DNA of 64,000 bases from Erodium maritimum (taxonomy: Eukaryota; Streptophyta; Magnoliopsida; Geraniales; Geraniaceae), in contig OY997592.1 of NCBI GenBank assembly GCA_963921825.1, positions 34,466,252-34,530,251 of the forward strand, written 5' to 3'. The position numbers were made by a program, and so were the translations under genes. This document shows positions 55,201 to 64,000 of the stretch, piece by piece. The notes under the pieces were generated by a model, which did no database searches, was not told the DNA's origin, and was given only the letters and a program-made list of their open reading frames with translations. Each line of letters begins with the position of its first letter. Position 1 is the stretch's first letter.

Positions 55201-57916
55201 TACAATTGTGATCTATCTGTCAGGTATACTACTCATAGCAACGTTGGAATTTGCAATTATCATAAACCAGTCCTGTACTTACATTTTTAGCGCTAACTAT
55301 CCTAATTTTACTGTCAGGTATAATGCTCATATTAATGTTGAAATTTGAAATCATTCTAGAGCGATTAAATACTTATTCAAGTACCTGCACAAGGGGTCAG
55401 ATCGTGCTCTTGCAACTTTTGACCGAACAGGGGCTCCCCGTTGTCGAGATGAAATCAAACTTTATGTTGATTGTAGGTATATTTCAGCGGCCGAAGCATG
55501 TTGGCGCATATTCCAGTTTGATATTCACAGTAGACATCCACTCGTTGAGCGCTTACAATGCCACTTACCTGGGGAGCAAATAGTTGTGTTTGATTCGAAT
55601 AATTCTGTTCAGTCAGTATTGGCACGGCCTGGGATTGAGCGAACCAAACTAACAGAATGGATGGAGGTTAATCGAACTACTCCTGAGACTAGACACTTGA
55701 CTTATGCAGCTTTCCCTTCTCATTATAGATGGGATTCAACGGAACGAATATGGGTGAAACACAAACAAGGTATGTCTATAGGCCGTATTTACTATGCTCA
55801 TCCCGCTTCTGGTGAGCGCTTTTATTTTCGCATGTTATTAAACCATGTCACCGGTTGCACATTGTTTGAGGATATTCGAACTTTTAATGGTCGTGTTTAT
55901 CCGACGTTCAAAGCTGCTGGTCAAGCTTCTGGGTTGTTGGGAGATGATTCTGAATGGATTCAATGTCTTGAAGAAGCCTCATCATGGGCATCTGGGTATG
56001 AACTGCGCCGCCTTTTTGTTACGCTACTTGTGCATTGTCATGTTGTTGATGCTCTAAAATTGTGGGAAACACATTTTGAATCTCTATCTGAAGGCATAGC
56101 GTATAATCAGACAAAGAAATATAGACTTGCACATTTGAAAATTTCTCGCACACAGATTGAGGCTCTAACGCTCATTGAGATTGAACAGTTGCTTCGAAAA
56201 CATGGGAAGTCGTTGAAGGATTTTAGTGGGATGCCAGTTCCTTGCGCAGATGATATACATGATTTAGGCAACCGCCTGGTTGCGAGGAACTCGACTATAA
56301 CACAGAGGACCAATTAGAGATTCACCTACGATCTCTATCATCGCTGAATGAGGACCAGTTGGTTGATTATAATGCGCTTATTGATTCCGTTGAAAGCGAT
56401 CAAGGGAAGCTCTTCTTCATTCAGGGTCGGGGAGGCACCGGGAAGACGTTCTTATGGACCACAATTGTTACGAAACTCCGTGTAGAGAAAAAAAAAATTG
56501 TCCTCCCGATTGCGACCTCTGGTATTGCAGCACTTCTTTTGCCTAATGGTTTCACTGCACATTCACGCTTTTGTATACCTCTAAATCCAACTGCCGATTC
56601 CACGTGTGACATTAGACATGGCACAAACTTGGATGCGCTGCTTCGGAAGACCAGCTTAATTATATGGGATGAATCCCCAATGGCTAATCGTTGGTGGACT
56701 AACTGTTGGTGGACTAACTGTTGTTGGGTTTAGGGATGAATCCCTACGTGATATTCTGCAGGATAGGTATGAAGATGGTTCAACAAAGCCGTTTGGTAGA
56801 CTAACTATTGTGTGTGGAGGTGATTTCAGACAAATTTTGCATGTTATGACTAAGGGAACACGTGCCGATATTATTGATGTTGCTCTTAACTCTTCATATA
56901 TGTGGTCGTCGTTCAACCTATATGAACTCACCCAAAATATGAGGCTCCTTCGACCAGGTCTTAATGACACTGAAGCAACGCAAATAGCAGCGTTCGACAA
57001 TTGGATGTTATAGATTGGTAATGGAACTCACTATGAATCTTCCCTTGATGAACTTATTCGCCTACAGCCGTCTATGTCTCCAGATTTGGGCCCTACACAA
57101 ATAGCAAGTCTCATATCATCTGTTTATCCGGCATTTGAGGAGCGTTATTTAGATCACACTTATTTAGCTAAAAGGGCTATTCTGACACCCAAAAATGACA
57201 TGGTCAGAGTTGTTAATGACCTTATGCTTGATATGATACCTGGAGAGAGTAGAACGTACTTGAGTTCTGACACAATTTGCAAGTCAAGCGGTCAGGCTAA
57301 TGATGATGATTCTTTATATCCTATTGAGTTCTTGAATAGCTTATCGTTTAATGGGGTTCCATGCCACCGTATACAGTTGAACTTGGTTGTCCTGTCATGC
57401 TTTTGCGAAATCTGAACCAAACTGAAGGGTTATGTAATGGGACACGTCTAATCATCACAAAACTTGGAACCTGGTCTGTTCGAGGCACCATTTTGTCAGG
57501 GAGTCATAAGGGCAAGAAAGTCACGATATCCCTAAATTATTATGTTCCCGACTGATTCAAAATGGCCTTTTAAGTTGAATCGTCGTCAACTGCCGATTAC
57601 AACTTGCTTCACTATGAACATTAACAAAAGCCAAGGGCAATCACTTAAAAATGTTGGCGTCTACTTGGCTAAGCAGGTTTGTGTCGTTTACATTCATTTC
57701 TCCCACTTTTCATGTGCAATTGTATACCAACGGCCTTTTACTTCCGTAATTGTTGTTTTTTCGCATGGTCAGTTATACGTCGCGCTGTCTCGGGTTACAT
57801 CAATTGAAGGTCTTGTCATTGTTAATGCGGATGAAGATTTTGAGGACCCTATGCTTATCAAGAATGTTGTCTACCATGAAGCAAACCGAAATTTGACCCC
57901 AACAAATGTAGCCTAA
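52202..57916 (+). pseudogene. Helitron Rep-helicase (RepHel)
   Basis: Rolling-circle initiator and PIF1 helicase of the Helitron. The start is uncertain; an ATG at 52331 is in frame. Parts in order: a low-complexity N-region; a Cys motif CVCQFCGA (about 53410); INRGNAPYVYRVSGKNYHSI and QFAQLYIYDT; LSYPLIHPYGEDGF; Helitron-like N domain YMVDAFMALEEIRFRYARAN; HUH motif GLPHAHILLFL (about 54865); two-tyrosine motif AIKYLFKYLHKG (55365-55400); Walker A GRGGTGKTF (56428); Walker B IIWDESPMA; GGDFRQILHV; KSQGQSLKNVGVYL; LYVALSRVTSIEGL. Introns include 53292-53378, about 54757-54830 and 57677-57772. Lesions: frameshift near 54260, TAG 54537-54539, TAG 55129-55131, a partial duplication at 55200-55350, frameshift near 55585, break after Walker B at 56690-56735, and stop at 57011-57013. 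Confidence 0.9.
52735..52890 (+). repeat. Coding minisatellite in the RepHel N-region
   Basis: Six degenerate units of about 27-30 bp (around CCACTCCTCAAACTCAG..GTCCCAGTTGT) encode repeats of the type SSNSxVPVVH. On the other strand they give an EEWTTG..FE pattern, but the plus strand is the RepHel direction. The units are all in phase with codons, so the repeat expanded while the region was coding. Confidence 0.75.
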
Positions 57917-58400
57917 TGTTCTTACTTCGTGTTTTATTGTCATAGATTTTGATCCCAACTTTAGTTTCTTTACTTGCAACCTTATTTTGACTATAATATA
58001 GCGTGAATCATAATCTGTCTTTGCTAACAGCGACTAATAACCAGGGTTTTCTTCCAAACTTACATATTGGCTGAAAACAATTCTTGCTTGCCAATATTGT
58101 TGGGTTTTATGTTTATTGGTAGATCAAGTGCAACTTAGATTCAAATTCACAGAATTGTCTTTGTTTTTGTCACGAACTAAGTACAACATGATGAATGCCG
58201 ATGTCATTCCATTTGCAGGGCCAAAAAACACATCTACACTGTTGCTGTTATATTAAGGTGTATATATGAGGTTCCAAAACACATAGTGTTGCCCAAAACT
58301 AAGCTTCCTTGACGTTCAAAAAACAGGTTGTTAAGTACTTGCTTCCAAAAATTGGCCGACATACATGCGCTATTAAAAAAGGGCTACATAACTAAGCTGC
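57917..58400. other. Spacer between convergent RepHel and minus-strand gene
   Basis: AT-rich region downstream of two convergent genes, presumably holding both 3'UTRs. No gene or repeat stands out. Confidence 0.4.
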
Positions 58401-59591
58401 TCATACATCGTTCTTCAACCATTTCATTCCTCCTATACAACCTTTGGCTTCTTGACTCCTTTAAGTTCTTCCATAAAAGCACTGTCCTTCCATGGTTTGA
58501 AAACTATTCTCATTTTCCTCTGCTGTGATGTCCAAAAAGAATAATCTTCGTTAGGCCATGTGATAGTGAAACTTTCACATAATGTAAAAGACTACTCACA
58601 ATTTTCCAATACATGAATGCCTTCAGAAGCACTAACATCTTTGCTTTGTTATCCTGTACTGCCTGTAGCTCAGCAACAAAATCTGCAAAAATAAAAACTA
58701 AATTGCTTATTATCGTTCCTTTATGCTTGGCATGTTTGGCGGGAAAGCTCTACCATGGGGAAAAATAAACTCATCATCGATTTCTATCTACAATTTGCAA
58801 CCAAATAGATTCTACACCATTGATTTGCCTATTACATGGTGAATTCCCAACTGCTACTTACCTGGATGATCTGAAAGATAATCACTGCCATTATAACCAT
58901 TATCCCGACCCATGTGGATGCCTTTGAAGAGGAAAAAGTCTGGCTCAAAGTACGGGGAGGTAAAACAGTTCTTCATCAGTCCCAATCTGAATTGTACATC
59001 ATCAGCTTCCTGCAATCAGTAATTGATTGTAACAAATGTAGTCCAATTCAGGCTTTCCTACCGTTCATACACATATCACTACATGTTCCCCTATACATTT
59101 TACTCAAACAAGAGCAACCAAACATGCAAAATACTTGCAGAACAATTCAACGGCTTCATAGGGCTCAAAAAAAAAGGATTGTGTTTAGGCTGTACCATTG
59201 GGATGGGTTCTGGAACTGAGTTGTGTTCACTGTGGATATCAGCTTGCTTCTCCATCTGGCAATCGTCCCTCACAACCATGGGCTCACAGCTGTTCATATC
59301 AACATGCGTGTTTGCAATTGTGTTTGACAATACTTGCCTTTCTCGTGGCTTCCTCTGCTGTTTAACTCGAGCGGATGTCCAACCATGAGGGAATATATGG
59401 AAACAGCGAGTGCCCCGGTTTCTATTGGCGAGTCGGACTGATCGCCGAACGATTGAAGATCTATCTTGAGTTACTGCTGTATGTGTAGCATGCAAATCAG
59501 GGATTTCCTCCCCAAGTTGCGCTTGAATCGGCCGACGATCTCCATCGTGATAAGTCTTCCCTTTTCTCGACCACCTGCCTCGCCGCCCCAT
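58401..59591 (-). CDS. Uncharacterised spliced gene near the Helitron 3' end
   Basis: Exon 1 starts at ATG 59589-59591 and codes for a basic protein (GRRGRWSRKGKTY, IVRRSVRLANRNRG). Its donor is not certain (between about 59020 and 59140). Exon 2 is 58862-59009, exon 3 58600-58682 and exon 4 from 58522 to TGA 58401-58403, or spliced at 58442. Exons 2-4 fit together: GT-AG at each end, phases 1 and 0 agree, and the only stop-free frame reads FRLGLMKNCFTSPYFEPDFF, FKGIHMGRDNGYNGSDYLSD, FVAELQAVQDNKAKMLVLLK and MRIVFKPWKDSAFMEELKGV. I do not recognise the family. The basic start suggests a nuclear role. It converges with RepHel and diverges from the gene at 60226. No lesion is visible in exons 2-4. 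Confidence 0.6.
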
Positions 59592-59661
59592 GTTCAGATT
59601 AACGATTCTCCGAGCACCTATCTCCAGGTCACATAAACCCTAGACTCCACATGATGATCCG

Positions 59662-59672
59662 CCTTTTATATT
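59662..59672 (-). promoter_or_regulatory. TATA box of the minus-strand gene
   Basis: The minus strand reads AATATAAAAGG about 71 bases upstream of the ATG at 59591, followed by TCTAGGGTTT, a common plant leader motif. This supports 59591 as the true start. Confidence 0.6.
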
Positions 59673-60180
59673 AAGCTTCCCTCGAGTACTTCTTCCTCGA
59701 AGATGTTGATCTGAGTGCACTCTCTCACATGTGACGTCACATATCTACTCCCCTCATGCTTCCAACCTTTAATCCGTTCATCTTCTCCACTGTTTTCTGA
59801 CACGACTAAAGTGACGCTGATAGGACCAGAACGGACGCCATCGTCAGATAGAACAAGAAGCTTCTCGGTACGGGCCACTTTGCGCAACTGGGCTGGCTTT
59901 TATTAAACGGCCCACATTATCTCGCATTCAATTCCATCCATGTGACACATATACATGTCCATTGAATTACTGACGGGCCAGCGTCATGACCCACAACGAA
60001 AAGAATTTTATATTGTCACGGCCCAACGAACCAACATCGACTTTTGGAGTTTCCCACGTGCTCTGAATGATCAATTCAGTGTTAGAATAACAAAACGACA
60101 CGCCTCCCTTGCGCACGGACATAGAACCATCGCGATCCCTTGCGTACGCAAGCACCCGTTCATCTTCTTCTTTTTCCTAC
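59673..60180. other. Divergent promoter region
   Basis: Lies between the TATA boxes of two divergent genes (59662-59672 minus, 60181-60190 plus). GGGCC/GGCCC motifs recur (GGGCCACTT 59872, CGGCCCACATT 59909, ACGGGCCAGC 59972, ACGGCCCAACG 60018), which resemble plant site-II type elements of genes active in dividing cells. The frames 59666-59887 and 59955-60194 are not supported as genes. Confidence 0.45.
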
Positions 60181-60190
60181 CATATAAAAC
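60181..60190 (+). promoter_or_regulatory. TATA box of the plus-strand gene
   Basis: CATATAAAAC, followed by CTAGACTAGCCC and the ATG at 60226, gives a leader of about 15 bases after the usual start spacing. The position fits the coding start below. Confidence 0.55.
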
Positions 60191-60225
60191 CTAGACTAGC
60201 CCTTTTCTACAGTCAGACCTAAAAT

Positions 60226-61123
60226 ATGGAGCCAGACATAAAAACCGGAGGCATGGTGCTTCGCCCTAGCAACGGCCATGTTCGCCGGCGACAGGTACGA
60301 CGAGCACAACGTCATCCTCTGCGTAGAATCAAACGCCCTAGAGCCCCAGCAATCGTCCCTACTGGAGAAGTTCTTGAGAACGGCCAAGATGATGTGGATG
60401 TTGAAGGGGATGCGATTACGGAGATCGTCCCTGCTGAAGAAGTACTTGAAAACGGACATGCATATGTTGCTGCTACAGGAGATTGGCCTCCGTGGCCTGA
60501 AAACGAGTCCGGGTACCATCAGATGGGTCTAGGGCCAGCGATAGCTCCCAAAACGGTATCCGACCACCACCGCCTGAACCCGACACCAGCGACTGGCCTC
60601 CATGGCCTCAGGATGAGCATCAACCACCGCCAGCGACTGAAAACACCCATGCAACTGTCCGTGTTGTAGCCAACACAGACGTTGAACCTAGCCTCCGGAA
60701 CACATACACCCTGTCCAGGCCTCACACAGTACACTGGGTGTTGTATGATTTTGTAAGTTTGTTTTCTTTTCCTTATAATTACAAACACTGCAACCACCTT
60801 ATTGTGTAGATGAATTTTCACAGCTTAACTTTGGGGTTAGGGTTCGCCCATATGTCGAGGACCATGTTTTGAAGATTCTGTTATGTGAAGATTCGGTTCT
60901 GGTTGATCGTATCATGCTGTATCTGAGTGAGCACAAATCAGATGAAGATATGCTCCAACTGCTCACTGATGTTGCATTCCCCAGCTCTGATGTCTTTGTC
61001 TCTCAAATCTACTCCTTGATTGGGTATTACACAGCTGTAGCAGAGGCGGCTGCTGGTTCTCAAGCCCCTTCTTCTGACCCTGCTCCACCAAATGTTGTTG
61101 CTTCTCCCGTCAATGTTCCATGA
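60226..61123 (+). pseudogene. Uncharacterised spliced gene at the Helitron 3' end
   Basis: Exon 1 runs from ATG 60226 to 60752, intron 60753-60823 (GTAAGT..CACAG), exon 2 60824-61123 with TGA. The N-part is basic (RRRQVRRAQRHPLRRIKRPR) and then repeats: IVPTGEVLENG and IVPAEEVLENG, and GDWPPWPENE and DWPPWPQDEH. The second WPPWP is in another frame, so there is a one-base shift at about 60545-60560. After it VRVVANTDVEPSLRNTY, RPHTVHWVLYDF, then exon 2 LNFGVRVRPYVEDHVLKILL and RIMLYLSEHKSDEDML form a compact helical C-domain. The family is unknown to me. It is the last Helitron gene, 445 bp before the terminal hairpin, and diverges from the gene at 59591. Confidence 0.5.
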
Positions 61124-61567
61124 ATGATGCCTTTTATTTACATGTCTTTTTTGAACTGGTAATAATGTTTGTCTTTTGAACTGGTTACTGCTTTGGGTTT
61201 TATATTTTGTGTACCTACCTTTTGTTTGAACATGGTTAAGCCTAACTATATTATGTTTATCTATTATTGTGTTATTATCTTAGCATTGTGTTAAATGTTC
61301 TTGGCAAACTATTTGAAACATCTTTGACATAAACAATTAGTAACCATTGCAAGAATAATAGGCTTGTGGAATCATTTACGTGAACGTAATACTTTGTTCA
61401 TTTAAATGCATTCCGTACACATATATAACAGTGGCAAAATTAAATTAAAACATGTATCACAAACGACTTCTAACAAATAATCACGATCTTTTCATTGTCT
61501 ACTTATAACAATCTGAACATGCATTTCCTTCTACCAATCAAGTATCATTTTCGAGTTATCCCGCCAT
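61124..61567. other. Helitron 3' subterminal region
   Basis: AT-rich 3'UTR and spacer with no open frame. It leads to the terminal hairpin; ATCCCGCCATGCACCG just before it is a usual composition for a plant Helitron 3' end. Confidence 0.5.
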
Positions 61568-61598
61568 GCACCGCGTATCGCGCGGTGCCCCCATCTAG
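61568..61598 (+). other. Helitron 3' hairpin and CTAG terminus
   Basis: Stem GCACCGCG (61568-61575), loop TATCG, stem CGCGGTGC (61581-61588), then CCCCAT and CTAG (61595-61598), followed by T61599. A GC-rich hairpin about ten bases before CTRR is the rolling-circle termination signal of Helitrons. Confidence 0.92.
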
Positions 61599-61980
61599 TA
61601 TATAAAATAAAAAACAATATTCGGCTACATCACGCGCACAAAGGAGAGGAAGGGAATGAGCTGCTCTGGCGTTGACCAATCAGTGCGCCACGTGGTGCGT
61701 TCTGGTTTGTTTGTCCATTTTTAATGATTTTTTTACCATTTCGCTCATATCTACTCCGTTTTAGCTCGGATCCGCCTCGTTCTTGCGCCAATAATTTTAT
61801 TTTTTCGAGGCCTACAAAACAAGACCAATCATGAATATATTTTGAACACTTGAAAAATATCGACAAAAAATGAGGTTTTGCGCAATTATTACTAAATGCT
61901 AAAAATATAAAAACGAGTACAAACAGGGTAAAAATGTAGGTAAAATGGTCAAATTAGATAGGACATATTTACGCTTATCA
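61599..61980 (-). repeat. Tat-like 5' LTR, last part
   Basis: Continues the LTR after the Helitron: TATATAAAATAAAAAACAATATTCGGCTAC matches 20515-20545, and the end TTTACGCTTATCA matches the other LTR ends with one change. Confidence 0.8.
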
Positions 61981-62460
61981 GCTGGTCACCGGTACAAGTA
62001 AATATGACTTCCAATTAACGCATGGTTAGGTTAACTATGGTGTAATCGAATGTTGCTTTCCTTATGGTCTTAGAACACTTACGTTCCTATGTATGCGGTA
62101 TCATGAAATTAATCGCATACTAGTCACGGGGAGATGGCACAAGACCATTTCCCACACCGATATGCGAACCACCAATCCTCGGAAAGTAATAAAATAAAGT
62201 GTTGTTTTATGATCTTGAGCGAAGCTCGATTAGTCCTCGAACGAGAGATAACGAAAATGAATGAATGTCACTCTCATTACCAACTACCACAAGTAGAGAT
62301 AGCTACACCACTGGTCAAATCGACTCAGCTACACCTAGTTCACTTACTAATTTCGGAATGTCATCGAAAACGATGAACACAAAAAATCAAGTAGAACTAA
62401 ATAGAGTATGGAATCATGATACCCTGGTACTACACAAGCACGAGAGGACTCTAAATAAGG
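61981..62460 (-). repeat. Additional Tat-like LTR fragment
   Basis: Starts in mid-LTR (GCTGGTCACCGGTACAAGTAAATATGA, compare 4748-4775) and runs to about ..GACTCTAAATAAGG, compare 26735-26750. It lies head-to-tail after the complete LTR end, mirroring the tandem arrangement at 4192-4474. Confidence 0.75.
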
Positions 62461-63082
62461 GGACATTTTCTAAGCGCGACACTTGGCGCGTTATGGTTGA
62501 GTATGCAGATTATTCTCAAACTCACATTCCTCTTATTCTCAAACACGCATACCTCTTATTCTCAAACCATATCCCTCATATTCTCAACTCACATCACCAT
62601 ATTCTCAACCCACATCCCCTATATTCTCAAACCTACATCCCTATTATTCTCAAACTCACATCCCTCATATTCTCAAACCATATCCCTTTTATTCTCAACT
62701 CACATCACCATATTCTCAACCCATAGCCCCTATATTCTCAAACCTACATCCCTCGTATTCTCAAACACACTTCCCTCTTATTCTCAAACCATATCCCTCA
62801 TATTCGCAACTCACATCACAATATTCTCAATCCACACCACCTATATTTGCAAACCATATCACAACTTTTCACACTCATATCCACACATCCGCACACCGTA
62901 TCCAAAAACACATCAAAACATATTCAATATACTACTTGTTAGAAAGCCCTTGAAAAAAGAAGAATGTTGGTGCAAGAAAAAAATAAATCGAAGTTGAAAC
63001 GAAGTAGGTTTCATTAAATTAGCAAACTTGATTTTTTTAAATGAGCATTTTCTGAACGCCACACTTGATGTGTTGTGGACAA
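62461..63082. other. Unknown repeat unit with direct-repeat ends
   Basis: GACATTTTCTAAGCGCGACACTTGGCGCGTTATGG at 62461 and GAGCATTTTCTGAACGCCACACTTGATGTGTTGTGG at 63038 are related direct repeats about 577 bp apart, enclosing the minisatellite. This could be a small element with terminal direct repeats or one larger repeat monomer. Confidence 0.4.
62510..62860. repeat. ATTCTCAA minisatellite
   Basis: About 16 units of roughly 20-22 bp around TATTCTCAAACCACATCCCTC, with longer-order blocks of about 110 bp repeated (CTCACATCACCATATTCTCAACCCA at 62588 and 62700). Frames of 153-166 codons through it are translations of the repeat. Confidence 0.9.
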
Positions 63083-63448
63083 GGTGAAATGTTCTCTCTA
63101 CCCTCCAAACACCACATCTTACCAAAACACAAACATCACGCGCTGTTATTTGTAAGGAGTGCCATTAATGATGCATTTTCATCACAGCCATTCCGCCCTC
63201 CCATCTAACGACCATAACAGGTTCGCATCTTCACACCGTATCAGATGATTCGCACCTGATTGTATCATTATATATATATATATATATAATGTAAATAGAT
63301 CCTTATATTATAAAATGTAAATAAATCTGAATCACAGACTTACATTAAACGAAAGGCTTAGATTTCTTCAGCAGTATTAATGGCAATTTTGTAATATATG
63401 CTAACTTTTAATTTATTTTAGTCATTTCTTAACCTCTCAAGGTCATTT
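63083..63448. other. AT-rich spacer with (TA)10 run
   Basis: No gene. (TA)10 at 63269-63288, with related phrases on both sides (ATGTAAATAGATCC 63290, ATGTAAATAAATCTG 63315). Confidence 0.5.
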
Positions 63449-64000
63449 ATGTATTTTCCACCAAATTTTTACCTAAACCTAATTGATTTTCGTGAATCAT
63501 ATTTCATTGTAGCCTCCCTTTATCGCGCATCAGATGGAAAAATAACAGAGCAACCACAACCTTGTTCTCCGGCGAGTGGAGAAATCGCAGTCGTTGCTCA
63601 AGCTATGTTGTACCTGCTCGCGCCCCGATGCTCAACCACAAGCTCGGTCATGTCTCGCCGGAACCAGAGTTGGTAAGGAAGGGCGTTCATGCTTCTACTG
63701 GTCCGAGCAACTGCGACGATTCACGGCATCGGAGAAGCAAGCCTTATGACGCCAATGAACCTAGGCCGCCGCCGCACGAAGACGCCGTCCTAGCCAGAGC
63801 TGGTAGTCGTCCTCGTGTGCCGCCGTCCTAGCCCGAGTCGTGGACACCGTAGATGAAGGACTTTGACGTTTGTATCTGAGACGATGAGGACGAGTTTGGA
63901 CAACCGTTGCATGTCACCATGACTACCTCCTCGCGGTCAGCTTTTCCGTTGAACACAATCGGAAGGTTAGTATCATTTTATGGCTAAAGAGTTGAATGAT
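63449..64000 (+). other. Possible first exon of a gene leaving the window
   Basis: From about 63540 the sequence turns GC-richer and codon-like. Plus-strand frames 63449-63676 and 63562-63831 overlap, and neither has a known domain. A possible donor (GGAAG|GTTAGTATC) is at 63970. It may be the start of a host gene or of another element; I cannot identify it. Confidence 0.25.

Larger units (their letters stand above)
29707..61598 (+). mobile_element. Helitron with RPA, F-box and RepHel genes
   Basis: Starts TCCTAAAGACAATAAAAG after A29706 and ends with a hairpin (61568-61588) and CATCTAG before T61599, the A|T insertion rule and CTAG end of Helitrons. The related LTR at 20505-20532 lacks the insert (AGAAAAAA then TATATA..AATAAAA), giving an empty site. 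The span is 31,892 bp; removing gypsy B and solo LTR D with their TSDs leaves about 16.2 kb. Cargo in order: RPA-like gene, F-box gene, Rep-helicase, an unknown minus-strand gene and an unknown plus-strand gene. Rep-helicase is broken, so this copy is no longer autonomous. Helitrons move by rolling-circle replication with the HUH Rep nuclease and PIF1 helicase. Confidence 0.88.
20394..61980 (-). mobile_element. Tat/Ogre-like non-coding LTR element, copy 2
   Basis: Minus orientation. Partial 3' LTR 20394-20899; interior 20900-25987; 5' LTR 25988-61980 once the LINE-like element and the Helitron are removed (LTR about 2.3 kb). Between interior and 5' LTR the minus strand reads TGGTGCCGTTTTCGGGGA (25967-25984), close to the TGGCGCCGTTGCCGGGGA primer binding site typical of plant Tat/Athila elements. 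Without insertions the interior is only about 1.5 kb and shows no gag or pol, so it is a non-autonomous derivative. Confidence 0.7.

Noticed and set aside
62265-62997. 153- and 166-codon frames with ILNSHHHILNP / YSQT repeats
   Set aside because: They run through the ATTCTCAA minisatellite in more than one frame and have no non-repeat domain.

Overview
This is nuclear DNA from a flowering plant. The evidence is GT-AG introns, plant-type LTR retrotransposons of both superfamilies, a plant Helitron that carries a replication protein A (RPA) gene, and MULE, hAT and LINE-like elements. Almost the whole window is nested transposable elements. No host gene of known function is visible, and no tRNA, rRNA or CRISPR array was seen. 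All relationships below were judged by eye within the window, not from databases.

Layout. (1) 1-3600 holds a minus-strand tandem array of small genes that seems to alternate two related types (B-A-B-A-B). Two copies are open (2410-2682, 3150-3404) and the others are broken. A 490-bp MULE-type MITE sits in the promoter of one copy. (2) 4192-6125 and 20394-25987 are pieces of a non-coding Tat/Ogre-like LTR element (minus orientation, LTR TGATGA...TCATCA). Its right-hand LTR starts at 25988 and ends at 61980, with huge insertions inside. (3) 6126-20393 is a Ty1/copia element (minus). Its LTR was hit by a chromodomain-bearing Ty3/gypsy element (A, 6705-14309, TSD catgg) and its pol region by a gypsy solo LTR (C, 16020-18943, TSD catca). 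(4) The Tat-like interior also contains a hAT MITE, a copia solo LTR and a giant fold-back MULE. (5) The Tat-like LTR at 25988 is interrupted by an L1-like ORF1-only element (about 26964-28759) and by a very large Helitron, 29707-61598.

The Helitron is the main feature. It starts with TC after an A and ends with an 8-bp-stem hairpin and CTAG before a T. A related LTR copy gives an almost exact empty site. It spans 31.9 kb, or about 16.2 kb without later insertions. In order it carries an RPA70-like gene (exons from 31551 to 49338), an F-box gene with Sel1-like helices (51256-52046), a broken Rep-helicase (about 52202-57916), an uncharacterised spliced minus-strand gene (58401-59591) and an uncharacterised spliced plus-strand gene (60226-61123). 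Gypsy element B (32634-45068, TSD gtctt) and solo LTR D (45959-49208, TSD cggtt/cgatt) both landed inside RPA exons; the reading frame resumes across each target-site duplication. A copia solo LTR (41418-43103) is nested in element B, giving four levels.

The gypsy family lacks recognisable gag in both long copies, and copy A has also lost RT-RNase H. Its LTRs hold hypervariable minisatellites. The RepHel, RPA and retrotransposon genes all have stops, frameshifts or damaged catalytic motifs, so nothing here looks autonomous. The best candidates for new biology are the two spliced Helitron cargo genes, the small-gene array and the gag-less, minisatellite-rich gypsy family.
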